From the NCBI RefSeq assembly GCF_023856365.1, contig NC_064538.1, positions 4,109,832-4,173,831 of the forward strand: a DNA stretch of 64,000 nucleotides, given 5' to 3'. Below are positions 37,893-52,000 of this stretch, piece by piece. This DNA is from Brienomyrus brachyistius. Taxonomy: Eukaryota > Chordata > Actinopteri > Osteoglossiformes > Mormyridae. Numbering within the stretch: the first letter of the stretch is position 1; each line of letters begins with the position of its first letter. The notes under the pieces are model-generated. The model searched no databases. It had not been told where the DNA came from and saw only the letters and a program-made list of their open reading frames with translations. A program made the translations under genes and the position numbers.

Positions 37893-40800
37893 ACTCCTCA
37901 TCCTGCACAGAAGAGCTCAAGGCTGTAATCTCTGGGAGGAGAGACATGGAGGGGGGTGGGGTGGGGTGGAGTGACCCACTCCAGCCACTAGAGGGCAGTC
38001 ACGCGCGAGAAGTGCAGGGTTCCTGCTCAGTCACCATCCATGGAAGGGGTTTTAGTGTGAGTGGCTGGGGGGGGGGGGGGGGGGAGTCACCATTTGATTT
38101 TGGTGAGTCGTAGAAATCTAATGGCTTCACACAGTCCCCACCCAGACGGAGTGGTGAACGGGGGCCATGGCGCTACACAACATGACCACACCACCATCAC
38201 AACGAGGCCCTTGGACTGAAAGAAACGTCAGAAAGTAGCAGAGTGAAAGAGAGAAAAACGCCCCCAAAGCCAGTTGTAGGAGTATAACAGCACATGAAGG
38301 GCACAGTTCAGAACACAGTTTGTCCCAGAAAAGTTGTCAGTCTGAGCTCCAGTGCCGGCCTAATCCTCGCCGACCGAACGTTGCAGACGAGTGCTGCTTT
38401 CACAAGCGCAGTTCCCAGAATCCCCAGGCCTTTCCCATTACTGTAATGATCTTCTGTTGTAACGCTTGGTAGAACCATGTGAGCCCAGTAACGTGGCGCA
38501 CATTCATCATCGCCCATGTGGTGGCGCTAACCTGGCACTGACGTGGGATTTTTGGAGGTCCTATACATCTCCCCCCACCCCGCCATGAGGGGCCCTACTT
38601 CCCAATTCCCATGATGCCCAAGCTGAGGTAGGTGTTATCCAGAAATGGGAGAGGTGCCACCAGGCTGTTTGATGGGAGACTGGTGTTACTGGGAAGGGAC
38701 GCTGGTGTTATTGGGAAAGCCCAACCCGGGTCCCATCTCATCAGGGACCACCATCTGTCTGAGAACAGACCCTTGTGCCTGGCTCTGCTGGTGGGGGGGG
38801 GGGTATTTCGCTTCCAGCCCACTCAGAGCTGTCCAAAAAAGACAGTGACACACAGCAGGCCGGGCCGTGATGGATGAAGGCCTCGCGGGGACAGTGTGGC
38901 CCCCAGCGGGTCACTCCTGGCGTGCTTGGAAGTGGAGGGGTTATGGTGATTGTAGCGGGCGTTGGTCGGAGGGTGGGAGCGAATTTAAGGGGGCGTAAGG
39001 GGGGTGTTACCAATAACGGTTATTTCCAAGCAATTCTGGCTGACAGCTTTTGTCTGTTACACAGATTACAGTGGAAGAGTGGGAGAGGCATGGAAAAAGG
39101 GGCCATTAATCATGTTTTATTAACTTCAGCAGCCTTGGCTGCAGTGAAGATAATGTGAAGGGGCTGAGGGCTGGCGGGGGGGGGAGCCTCTCCAGCATTA
39201 CCCCCCCCCACCCCACACACACACACATACACACCCAGCACACCACCACCAGTATCAATAAAACCAGGCCAACTGCGGTAGACTGGCAGCTTCTCCTTGT
39301 GTATTAATTCTGGGCGGGGTGGGGGGATCTGGCCCACAAACCGGGAATAAGACCTCGCACCCGGGGATTCACGACTCCTCTCCAGAAGGTGTCGCCGTTC
39401 CCGCTCCTCACGAATGACTGCCCCCTGCAGGCCGGCTGATGTTGGCTGGGAGCCCCACCCCCCTGCCCCCCACCCCGCTCCCCTTCACCAGCAATGACTT
39501 CTCAAGGTTTGTCACGTTTTTCCCAAAATCTGTAGCTGAAGCCATTACTGCTTGCCTCTGCTGTGCAAAAAAAAAAGTCGGTAATGAGATGGTGGGGATT
39601 AGCCGGGGAGATCAGAGGCTGCATCATCTTTAATAATCCTCTCAGAAAGCCGCCTGCCCGTAACTCTGGCTATTTTCGGGGAGTAATGAGGGTTGCGGTG
39701 ATCGGAGACTCCTGCGTTTTTCCCTCCTGCCCGAAACTCCGTCAGATCCGCTGAACGGGACAGGAGGCAGGTTTTCCGCGCCGGTGGTGTGCAGCGCCCT
39801 AAGTGACTCCTCCTGTTCACACACATGCCTCCGTTTTACGGCCCGTCTCGCGCTTTTGAGTGGACGGCAACCACCCCCCCCCCCGTCTCTGCTTTCCGTC
39901 AGTGGCTCCAAACGTCAAAGGTCCAAAGAGCCGGGGTGGGAGGCGTGTGTTAGTGTATCCCGGTCGCGGCTGCCAGGCGGGAAAGGGGGTCCGAAAGCTC
40001 TCTGCACGCCGCTGGAGGTCCTGAATCCACAGCACAGATGCATTCATGCCAGCGGCGCTACTCACCCCCGTGTCTGTCAACCGTGTATTTCACTGCTGAA
40101 ATGACAGCAAGCCTCAGTGTTACAACGGTGACACTGGGGGACCCGAGTCCAAACCGCCGTTTGGTTCTGAACCCTGTGCATTTAGGCTCTGCAGACTCAC
40201 GGGCCTGTTTCCCAAAAAGCTGACTATGTGGGTGTAATGCGTGAGAAACCACGGAAATGTGGCCAATGAGATCACTCTGGTGGAACAGACTGCAGTCACA
40301 TCCCCCCAAATCTACCAGGGTCTGTATTACCGGCTGTGTTTAGGTAGGTAAGACGTTTTTGCAATTTACAACCTGATTCCTCCCACCTCTGGCAACACAG
40401 GTGTATTGTTACCCATGTCAGTGGACCATTAGAGCTATTTTTTAAATGTATATATATATATATCAAGTCTTTGAGGAGCAATAAAATATATATAGGAATG
40501 AGCCCTTATTTCGGTTCTGTACGCCATAACGTGTGAGAGGGCCGGGGCGGCCATCCTGACCATTCATAATTCCTGTCTCCCTACATCTCTGAGAGCAAGA
40601 TCTAAATAATTAAAAAGCAGCCAAGTCTGGATCTCATAAAGCGACATCTGGGCTGGGGTGTGACTGCGGTGGGCTTGCTGGGTGCGTAATTACCACGGCA
40701 AAGCGGGGGGGGGGGGGGGGGTGCCTCTCTGTAGAGACCTGTACTGAAGACCAACCAGAGAGACAGAACACAGACGTGCCAGGCAGAAACACACAGACCC

Positions 40801-42179
40801 GCATATGTACACACGGACACATGTGAAGCTGAAGTCATATTACTCTTAAATCCTTAAAGCGGGGGGGTGGGGGTGGGGGGGGGCACTCTTAAGCCCTTTA
40901 AGACACTGGAGCACGGGTCAGAGATAATCACTGGGTCATCTGAGGGGCTTTAAGTAACAGTCCGATTCTGCATGATTACCAGAAGCAACGTGCTTCACTC
41001 AAGGACAGAAACACTTCTACTCTCAACATCTGCACTGTCCTGAATCGCCGAGGGCAACAGCAGAGTTACACAGACAAAAAAAAAAACAATAAAATAAAGT
41101 TTCCTGTAGTGAGAAGCTTCCTCCGCTGAGGAGCCGGTATCTGCTGAAATGTCTGACACCGCGGAGCCCCGTTAAGGGCACCAGACAGATCCAATCTGCA
41201 CAGCGACTACTTTATTATGGAGGGGATTAAATGGAAAGGCAAGCACAAGGTAGGGGGTACATGGGGCAGGGGTCAGGGGGCAGGTCGGCGGCCATGGACG
41301 GGGGGCAGGGACCTCTTTTAACCGTTTGGTCAGCGGACTGGCTTTTCACAACAAACACTTCAGGCCCAAGTGTGTGTGTGTATGTAGGGGGGTGTTAATG
41401 ACAAAAATGAAAAACAAGACTCCATCTCCTCTTCTCCTATCACAGAATAAGCTTTCATGCAAAATTCAGCTTAAACATTTGTCCCGTTTTTTTGACACCC
41501 GGCTGCCTTTCCGCACCATTCCTGCCACGTTCGTCGGGATTTGTCCGAATTGGTTGATTCGTATTTTCGGATTAATTTACGCCATGGATAAATGGGGCGT
41601 AAAAAGCCTCAAGGCGGATCCCCTGCTTACGGGAAGAGGGGCCACAAATTCCAGCTCTGCCTACCCGGCCCCCCTCCCCATAGGACTCCCCAAACACGAA
41701 CGAGTTTGTCTTCCGAACAGATTTACTGGGATAATTCCTGGAGCAGCTTATTTTTTCATTTTCTTAAAAAAGTTATTTTTCAGGCTGCACCTCAGTAATG
41801 AAATGGTCCGGTGTAATTTACTGCCGCTCGTTAACATGGCTGGGTCTGGCCACGCCCCTAACGTGCTTCTGCTTTACTGGCCGGCTTCGGAACTCAGCTT
41901 TATTGGGCCGGTTTATGATATGTATTTAGGGCAATTAGGGGGGAGATATATTGACTCATTATAGGAAAGCAGGTGCAGGGTAGGCCTGAAAATCGGAACG
42001 CTGTACTTGGGGGGCTGACTCGAGAATCAACACCCCTCCCCACCCACCCCTCTTTTACGCTGAAATGACATAGAGGGTGTATTTTCTGGGGCATTCTGGC
42101 AAAGCAGCCCAGGCGAAACAGAAGTAGACTCTCGACTTTTTGTTCGTTTTTGAGTGGGGGGTGCCCAAAAAATGTATAT

Positions 42180-42378
42180 ATGTTCTTTATTTACACTTTG
42201 ACGCTTTTATCCGAATGAACCTCATGCTGTCATTGTTTCTGCAAGTACCTCCTTCGCTAGAGCTGTTCAAGCTTAGCGGTTTGCTAAGGAGGACCAAAGG
42301 AGAGACTCTCGAGGGACTCGAACCAGAAACCTTCAGGATACAGGTCCATGTCCATAACCATCGTTCGTCACGCAGGCA
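42180..42378 (-). mobile_element. tRNA-derived SINE, minus orientation
   Basis: On the minus strand, GGACCTGTATCCTGAAGG is followed by TTTCTGGTTCGAGTCCC, a good pol III B box. The left part holds TTTACACTTTGACGCTTTTATCC, similar to the conserved tail of fish SINE/LINE pairs. It does not form a complete tRNA. Confidence 0.65.
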
Positions 42379-43241
42379 GCATTTTTACTAAATATATGAT
42401 GTCTGGGTCATCGTGTGATGTTTTAACTTAACAGTAACACCCACTGCTGATGTAATGACATCAGCAGCCCTGCCTTTTAAATGCTGTTTAAAGGGTTTAA
42501 AGGGGCTGTGACATTAAGCAAACCCGGGGATCACTGCGAACAAACAGTTCCCTCAGATGTAGAGTATAGCCTACTTGTACTTGTAATACCACAGACAATC
42601 AATGCAAAGGCTGATTTCAGACTTCGTAAGTGATACTTCAACATCATAAATGTAAATGAACGTAAGCATTTTGAGAAAGGGGGGCGGCATCAGGGATCCG
42701 CATTTACAGCAAACGCATCGTAAAATGAACAAAAACAAGCACTGTGATACACAGCAGTGACACTTCTCCGCACTGCTCTCCCGGGGCTCTCCTGTGACAG
42801 CCACAATAAAGATAAAAACTGGTCCATAAAGAGAGAGTAAAAGCTGGACCACTGGCTACTGAGGCCCCCCCACCCCCCCAACCCTGCCCCGCTGTCTGAG
42901 CTGAAACCCGAACCCTAGGAGTGAGGGCGGTGGGATCAAAGGTGCAGATATTCAGTCTGACCTGCAAATGCGCCACCTACTTTCAGCTCCAGACCCCGCA
43001 AAATCCAATACAAAACACCCCCCCCCCATCTCGAAGAAGAATGCAGCAGAGGTACACCTGGACAGGCCAAACAATGCCCCGCGTGTGGGAGCCTTCACAG
43101 AAAATGGCTGCAGGAGGCATAAGGAAGACCAGGTTCTAGAGCGGGGCAGGAGGGGAACCGGATCCATGGAGAGCCGCTCTGGGTGCAGGTTTTTGGGATG
43201 ACCTCTCAGTCAGCTAATCACAGTGGGTCCCCAGGACTGTT

Positions 43242-43920
43242 TGTATGCGGGTGTGACTGCGTGTGGGTGTTCGTATGTGGGTGTGACTGCGTGTGGGTGT
43301 TCGTATGCGGGTGTGACTGCGTGTGGGTGCTCGTATGCGGGTGTGACTGCGTGTGGGTGCTCGTATGCGGGTGTGACTGCGTGTGGGTGCTCACATGCGG
43401 GTGTGACTGCGTGTGGGTGCTCGTATGCGGGTGTGACTGCGTGTGGGTGGTCGTATGCGGGTGTGACTGCGTGTGGGTGCTCGTATGCGGGTGTGACTGC
43501 GTGTGGGTGCTCGTATGCGGGTGTGACTGCGTGTGGGTGTTTATATGTGCGTGTGACTGTGTGTGGGTATGTGTCTGTGGGTGTGACTGCGTGTGGGTGT
43601 CTGTCTGTGGGTGTGACTGTGTGTGGGTGTCTGTCTGTGGGTGTGACTGCGTGTGGGTGTCTGTCTGTGGGTGTGACTGCGTGTGGGTATCTGTCTGTGG
43701 GTATGACTGCGTGTGGGTGTCTGTCTGTGGGTGTGACTGCGTGTGGGTATCTGTCTGTGGGTGTGACTGCGTGTGGGTATCTGTCTGTGGGTATGACTGC
43801 GTGTGGGTATCTGTCTGTGGGTGTGACTGCGTGTGGGTGTCTGTCTGTGGGTGTGACTGTGTGTGGGTATCTGTCTGTGGGTGTGACTGTGTGTGGGTGT
43901 GACTGCTCGTGGGTGTCTGT
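43242..43920. repeat. Minisatellite, 30-bp unit, about 22 copies, two subfamilies
   Basis: The unit is GTGTGACTGCGTGTGGGTGY plus a variable ten bases. In the left half the variable part is mostly TCGTATGCGG; from about 43570 it is CTGTCTGTGG. The array is strictly 30 bp, so four reading frames on the two strands stay open for about 240 codons (Val/Cys/Gly-rich or His/Thr-rich). These are not genes. Confidence 0.97.
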
Positions 43921-44043
43921 GAGCAAGTGGGATGGTGCATGGATGTAATTTCACATCTTTTCATTCCTTTTAAAAAGGATCTGCGTTCTAACCAGAGGAA
44001 ATAGGGGAGACTTTAATGCCCCTGGCAGTGTCGGAGCTGACTG

Positions 44044-44071
44044 GTTTTTTTTTATTGGGGGGGGGGGGGGG
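44044..44071. repeat. Poly-T then poly-G tract
   Basis: A T-run followed by about 14 G, one example of the many homopolymer tracts in this window. Confidence 0.9.
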
Positions 44072-45884
44072 TTAAATCTGTAAAAGGAAAAAAAGTAAAA
44101 ATAAGCGAGGATCCTGTTTTATCCCACTCAGGGAGGACATGAGGATATAAAATACACACGGTTTTAACAACATCCACATGTAACAGATACCGTCAAATTT
44201 ACAAGGCGAGTTCTGCTCTTCTCCGAATAGCAAGCACTGTACACCACATGTAAAGTCGCGAGTGTCTCTGTGAAAGCGGGTCCAGAAAACGGAACAACTG
44301 GGAAATCATATGAAGTCAAACAAATGATATAAAATTGGCCAATAATGTAATCCAGGTCATAGCTTTCTTGAGGACAATCGGGCAGATTTAGTCAAAAAGC
44401 AAGAAGAAATTATTTTATTGGTAGGCTAATGTTAAAAATCTGCTCGAAATAAATGGTGAAATGTTAGAGTCGTTTTTCTTTTCTTTTTTTTGGGGGGGGG
44501 GGCGGTGGTTAATCCATAAAAGTGCCACACTCCTTCCTCCCTGGCTCCTGGAAGTCCGGGTGTCACGATGTTAAATTGTTCTGAGTCTAATGAGCCGGGG
44601 GGAGCATGTGTACAGTCATCCCAGGGCAGCGGCCCCTGCACCCGCAAGCCGTCACTTACCGCAGCTCGGCACCAAAGACAGCTTCAGGTATTTACTCAAT
44701 GACACATCGCGTCCAATTATTTACAGGGGGGGAAATACCAGCAGCAGATAATCAATTACGTCACTACCGACTTTAAAGGAGAGCGCGAGAGGAGTCCCTC
44801 CGTGTGGTATTAATAGATGTCCTCTCAAACGCGGTCTTCTTGGACTATAACCAAGTGCCTTAAATCATTCCGACAAACAAATCCTTGCCAGGCCAAACGG
44901 CGAATAAAAACGCCACTAGGAAACGTGTATTTGGACTTTAAACAAGCTCACATTAACTTTACCAGTGCCGCCATTGTTCGGACCCAGAGCTGGACAATAG
45001 ACGGAACTATGAACACGCAAATACGAAACGAGCTATTCAATAACAGCGCCTAGGACATGTAACAATGTCAAATTATTTATTAACCCCGACACACAGTGTC
45101 TGTATTTCCTGTAAATGAGATGGGGCTGATATATGCTGTTAGTGATAGTTTTTTTTTTTTTTGAAAAAAAAAAAAAAACATAATAGCAATAATATGTGTG
45201 TGCTGCAATCACATGCATATATTTTTGATTTATCCGGGGAATGATCCCATTCATTAAGTTTCCGCACAGTTAATTAAATCATAAGTAAAACCTATAAGGT
45301 CCGTATCCAGATAAAGCCAACAAGCCCTTGGACACCGCGAAGACATGTATCATTTGTCACGGCGTTGTTTATAATTACATCTAAACTGAAAACAGGCGAA
45401 AGCGCCGTTTTCCAAATGAAACATGAAAGCGCCTGCGTCGCTGGATAGCATCAAGCAAATTTGTGCAATCAGCATGAAGATTTTTCGGAACTGGTCCAAT
45501 TTTTAACATTTAATTTGTAATAACAGACAGTAAACATTTGCACCGGAGACATCGCGTTTGGACGCGGTTTCACATAAAAAGGCAGGAAATGTCTATGCCT
45601 TCCAAGCGCATGGTAGTCCAACATCTGATGTGTATCTCGGCATTCTTGGTTTTATTTTTCGTGTAATCGTTTGCCTGACAATCTTAAAAGTTCTTGTTGC
45701 CCATCCATACGTATTTGCAGTGTTCTGGGGGAGGCACTCGATTCCTTTCCGCATAGTTTTGCAGTAGTTTTCAGCTTCGTTCTTATCAATTGCTTGCTTT
45801 ATGTAGACTTATAACGGAAATGATTCATTTATGTAATTGGTTTATTTGAGCAAATATTTGTCGGAATGCTTGCCTATATGCCGT

Positions 45885-46005
45885 GCAAGGGGACGCGCGC
45901 TCGCTGGTACGCGTCTGGCAGCGCTACCGGTGTGCCGGGTCACGCGCAAGACCGGGGGATGGAAGAGAAAAGAGCGTCGTTCGCGCTTTAAAGGCGCGTT
46001 TAAAT
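45885..46005. promoter_or_regulatory. CpG-dense pocket in intron 3
   Basis: GGACGCGCGCTCGCTGGTACG, ACCGGTGTGCCGGGTCACGC and CTTTAAAGGCGCGTTTAAATA lie at the end of a long AT-rich, repeat-poor stretch (44820-45880). Possibly a regulatory element or an alternative promoter. No exon is recognised. Confidence 0.25.
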
Positions 46006-49000
46006 AAGGTCTCAAGCAAGAGGGCGACAGGCTGTAATTCTGGGGGGATAATGGCTGACAACAGGTGGGGAGGGGTCAGAAACCAGAGCCACATTGTAAC
46101 TGTAAATGAAGATTCGGAGCACATGGTTTCAATAGGGCGGCTGCCCCAGATCTCGTTGCTCTATTAAATCCTTGTGCTGTGAAATGCAAATTCACTTTAT
46201 GGGTTTCCAATTCACGGCACCACGTACCTCCAAATATTGCTTTCAAATTCAAACCTGCTGCGGCAAATCTGCGCACACACACAAAAAAAGAGGTAGATTT
46301 TTCAAAAACAAGAGGGATTATTGCAGGGGGAGAGAGAGCGAGGAAGAGGGCTGCGTGTCCTGGGTCTGTTGAGTAGATAAACCTGAACTGGGCTTGATGG
46401 GGAACAGATGAGCAGCCGCTCCTAATGGGCTCCTGTGTTTGGCAGAGTTTTGCGCTGAAGCGGACCGGCACATACCTGGCCGGGATTGTTTTTCGAGATC
46501 AGACTGATGCCTCAGTGAGGAAGGTGGGTGGCGGGGCGGAGTGTATACCAAGAGCGTGCTCTTCCTGCGTTCCTGCTCTCCCACCGCTGGCTACACATAC
46601 TGTTTTTAAGCAGCCATGGAAGATAAATAAATGTAAGTATGTGGTTACCGTCTGTTGGGCGATGGGGGGAGGGGGGCGCAGGGGGTTAGCCGTGCGACCG
46701 AAGTGCGTCGAGAGCTGCAGGAACTCTCAGTCCGCCGGCGCCACCCATTGCCAACAACAGGCCGGCCTGTTTGCTGCCTTTACAGGCTCTGACTCGGTCA
46801 GCCCCATAAAAAAGGACCCCTCTGCATCAGGCCCAGGATTGGCCCTCTCCGGCGTTTATGGGTCCTAATGGCTCTGTGATGCGTGCGCATCGACTTGCTG
46901 CTGAGTCCCGCCCTTTAGCATTTTTCCGTGGGCTCTCCTTGTCGTGGGGGCGGGGGGGGGGAGGGTATATGTCAGCGTCCTTTCCTAAGGTGGGGGTTGG
47001 GCAGCTTCCAGTCTGCCACTGAGCCATGGTTATGGCTGCCATCAGCCTTCCCCTTGACCCTCTGGCCAGTGCTGTAACCCTAACTATGACAAGCAGCCCC
47101 CAACGGCGGCATAATGAACACCATGGAGCCCAGACGGGCTTCTAATTAAATCACATGTCCGGCACAGGAGGCCTTGGACATTTGTTCTCGTTTAACACGG
47201 CAGCGAGAGCGTCCGTCAAGCCCCATGACGCAAACCTACCTGCCTTCATACTGGAGTTAAAATATGGAAGGCGCCCGCTCCCTGTTTGACAGTAATGGTT
47301 ACCAGTGTGCATTAGGGTGATTGTGGAGAAGCCATTCAAGCCGCCACAGGCAAAGCAGGCCCGACATCCCATGATCCTCCGCTCGGCGCTATTACGGTCA
47401 GCGGGAGTGCGGCTGCAGTAATCAATGGGTGTAAGGGGGCAGAGTGTGTGGGGGGGGGGGGCACACGCACGGAGATGGGTACAATCAAAAAAAAAAAAAA
47501 GAAAGCTGGAAATTCAGCATGGATCCGAAATTTAACATTCAGGCCTGGTGCGTGATTAAAAAGCGAGGCTTTCGAGTATGACTTAGACGGCCATGTGCGC
47601 GAGCGGCAGCCTGCATCTGCTCCGTTTTAATCCGTCGTACTGAGAGATCCTCAAGAAACAAAAAAAATGAAAAAGCCAGAAGCCATACAGATTCAAAAGA
47701 TATGCAGTTTAATTTGTGGATAATAAAATTAAGAATCTAGTCGAAGGGTTAAACCTAAGAGACCCACTGAAGCGGCAAGGGCTGAAGAAATCGATCAGGA
47801 AAAAATAAAAACGGCACTAAAATTTATGTTTGGAACTACAGCTAAAAACATATCGTAGCCATGGTGACACGTAGGGCATAATGGCCGCAAGTTCCCTGTT
47901 GCTACCCTAAAGGCGAGCAGAAAAAAAATGAAAATATGTCTCCAGAGAAAAACACCGCGCTGAATTTGTGCCGGCGGAAGACAGAAGGTGTAATTTGTGT
48001 CTTCCTGACATGAGTACAGAGCTGAAGGCTGCAGAATGACAAAATTGTACATAAAAAGATAAAGCAGACATATATATTTTAGATCTATACTAAATAGGTT
48101 TATCGTTTGCTTTTAAAGGATGTATTAGAGGAGATTTCCTATAAGTACTTAGAAGGACTGTCAGTAATTTCCCTTGAATAATCTTGTATTTACCCTCCAT
48201 GTAACGATGCGCTGAAATGGAAGCTGTGTGAATCCTGGTTACTGTTAGTAACCGGCATTATTCAACAGTGATGGTGCCAGATTACTCCTCTGATTTATTC
48301 CAGCGGTAATAAAATTGTGAACAGGTCCAACGGGTTCGTCAGTGTTTGGTGGTAGGTGCGCGAACCTGGACATTGTTGTTGTGAGCTCTGCGGGGGGTGG
48401 GCAGAGTGGAAGCTGTGGATGGGGGGTGGGGGGGGGGTAATCGGGAAGGGGATCAGGGTCATTTCAGCAGCCCGAAGGTGCTGAGCAGGTGCCGTCACAG
48501 CCGAAGATGTCAGCTGTCACGCCCGGCAGGTGTGAGCGACCTCCCACTAGGGGGCGTTGCCGGGACCGCTGTCTGATCATGTGACCGCCCAGCGCTCTGG
48601 GGAACTTCGGGTTTCTCTACAGGCTAAAGGAACAAATAACTTCAATAATTCCCACAGGAAAATCAGGGATGTGCCTAAGATTATGCACAACACCCAATCT
48701 TAGGAAATGCATGTCCGTCTTAGAGAAAAAAAGCTGTTTGCGAAAACCAATAAAGAGATCAATTCAGAAATGGGCAAAACCAAATAACCACTAGAGGCAC
48801 TAGGCCACAGCCATCTGGAACAATTTGCTGTGTGTTCAGTTCATCACTACTGATGTGTTTCACTAACTAAAGACAAATCGTTTGGTATTTAACGCAATTT
48901 ATTACTGTCTGGTATTTTATTGCATTTTAGAGAACCGCAATTTTGGTTTTCTAAGAAATTAAACTAATGTATACGCCCCCAACAACACGATACGACTTCT

Positions 49001-52000
49001 GCTTTTTATAGAAAATCTTTAACACATTCACATGCATGTGAAAAGACATCAAGTCACATGCAAAACCAATGCAAATGTTATGTGAAATGGTTTTGTTCAG
49101 CTGTTATATTTGCATTGACTTTTTTTCCTGCACTCATCCAGTTCTCCACGGACGGATGCAGGTAATATACTTTTTGCATATATTAATGGCTCTTATGATG
49201 AACCAACTTGAGCCTTAATTGGTTAATTTGGAATTCTGTGGCGGGAGAGAATAGTGCATTGTGGGAACCTGTCGTGTTTTGGCTTTGCTGTGACTACCGG
49301 TCTTATCTTAAAGTTACTTTAGCCGGACGTGAAGGCAGGCTGCTTAAATGAGTTTTGGCTGTTAAATGTACCGGGTACCACATACTGCTATAACTGGGCT
49401 TTTTCCTGGCTGGGAAACATGTGCTCCCCTTATTCCCGGAGAAATGGGGATATACGAAATGCAGGATCAGCCGCCATCCCTGGCAACAAGCATGCAGCTC
49501 GTACGTCCGTCCCAACGCTGCCCCTGAGCTCCTGATCTATCGTCCTGCCGGCGGCTCCCTCATGCGTGCTGGGGGGGGGGCTGTCGTGCTGCCCAGCTGT
49601 CCCACCCAATCCTTGGAGGGATGGGGGGGGGGGGGGTGTCTCAGTCACGGGTATGAGGCTCCAAGTGCCTCAAGCTCTGGGCCACAGGAAACAGGATCAA
49701 TTTCAGTGTAAATAATAACATGTCAGGCCGTCGGAGAGAATTCTCACCCAAGCGAAATGTTACCGATGGTCTGGCGCACTGATTGGTTATGCTGGGGGGA
49801 AAAAAAAATCCTCAAAATGGGGTCTTTTATCAAGCCACGGCGTGCTTTTAAAAGTGATGTTAATTACAGCTTAAAAAAATAATCATGCACATCACCCTGT
49901 ACTGGATAAATGGCTGGGGGAGACGGATGAATGGCTGTATTATGTGAGTGTCTGTTTCACAAACACACAAATGCTGCTTAACCGTTAAGGACTGGTCTGT
50001 CTTGAACAACGCCTGCCCCCTGAGATAACATATAAGGCTCGTTATCACACCGCCAGGACTACAGTGTCAAAAAAAAATCTTCCATTTTGTTTTGCTACGG
50101 TGATGAATAATATGCTTCATTTTGAAATAAGGGTCCTAGGGCCTGTTTTTCCTCCCTAGGCAGCCTGGAACATGCGTCATAGCTCATCGGCGTCTCGGCC
50201 TTCGCCAGGAGAGGAGCAGAGCTTCGCCGTCTTAGCCAGGGAAATGTAATGAGTGTGTGTGACCTCTGCTTCCGGCCCTTTCCGGAAGGGCCTGCTGCTA
50301 CCAGGGAGTGTGAAAGCTGGGAATCTGGGGAGAGCAGCCCTCCGGGGTGGGGTCTGGAGGGGGGTACCAGAGGATTCAGCGGACCTGCCATGATCGACGG
50401 GCTAATGGCACGGCAGAAGGCGGACGCCAGGCAATTAGGAGCCGTTATTGGTCTCTGCTCCCCGAGCTGGAACTGCCACAAGTGTGCGCTCCGCTTGCCC
50501 GGAGAACTGCACCATCGCGTAAGTCGCGCCAGTGTTCTGGCGGCCTTGCGCTCATAATGACCACCTTCCCACCCTGAGGTCGGCCGCAGCGATGCCAGGC
50601 TCTGTTGGCGACGCAGAACCATCCAGCTCTGATCGCAACATAAAAGCCAGGGATGGGTTTCACCGTATCACTGGCCAGTGAAGGTTCACAATGGGAAGTC
50701 TGTCTGGAACATTCTAGAACTCTCAACCAGCTGCTTTACATTCTGGAACACAGTGGTACGAGGACTAGTTGAGTGACATTTGCTGCAAGAAGCTGGCATA
50801 ACCGCCCCCCCCCCCCCAAATCCCTACTACCCCCAACAGGCACACACACACATTCAACAATTAATTGGTTTGTAAGATGACCAGGGCATAGGACCTTATA
50901 ATATAACTTCATAAACAAAGACATTTTCTGTCCCAACTTGGGGGGCGGGGGGGGGGGGGGCAAAACCAGTCCAGCCCCATTGCCTAGGGTAGGGTCGGGT
51001 GTGTTTACAGTAAACAAGGGAACTTACCCCCAACCAACGTACCCCCTACTTTTCTCAACAGCACAATTAATCAGCATGCTAATTTGGGAGGGGGGGTGGC
51101 CTTCATATATGTAAATGAAAGCCTAGCAAAGGGGGCATGATTTATACCGTCTGCACAGAGCTACAGCTGTGGCCAGCAAATGACACGCGTGGGGCCCATA
51201 ACTCCGCAGCAATAATTAAAAAGGCATAACAAGAGGATGACTTATTACGGGTTTCTTTTGCCAGAGGACGCGGAAGCCGGCCCAGTTCCCTCGGCCGCAG
51301 ACAGGGGGCGACACCGCACCTGCCGTCACCCGGAGCTCGCGGAACAGTCCAAGGGGGCGCCGACCGCTCATGTGCCATGTGCGTTGCAGCCGGCTCCACC
51401 GCAAGAAATTGAAACCTTTAATTCTGCCAATTGCGAGTTTACAAATGGGGGAGGGGGGGGGCAATATGGCTGCAATATCGATCGGTGCTCGGAAGCCGGC
51501 AGAACCGGAGGGCGAGCCCGCTGGGTCGGAGGGCTCAAATCATCTCCTGCCATGAAAGGCCCGGCGAGTCGCCGTCGCATTCAGCGGTCATAAATGAGGC
51601 CTTTCCATTAGTGTCCGTTTCACTGGCTTGTACTCCTCTGGCTATTCATTTCATGGGAGAAGCGGGGGCCACATGCCCCCGCTGATCTGTACAAAAACAC
51701 ACACATCTCCCCGGCATCCTCTAACATTTACTTAATAATTTAACACCATGCCACCGTCTATAGAATTTCCATAAATGAGAAAAAAAGAGAGAGAACAGAC
51801 GGAAAGGAAAACACAATTGCTGGATCGATGGTGCAAAAAATTGGTTTATCGAGTGGCCTGTCTCATATTTCCTCAAGATACAGATAAGAGAATGGAGCAT
51901 AAGCTGTCTGGAGCGTGGCATGCGGGGGGGGGGGAGAGAAATGAAATTATATTATTGATGTTAGATGTCAGGCGTCGGAAATAATTGCCCGAATTTCGGC

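Noticed and set aside
43183..43964. Four overlapping ORFs of about 240 codons
   Set aside because: A stop-free 30-bp repeat keeps any frame open; composition and structure are those of a minisatellite.
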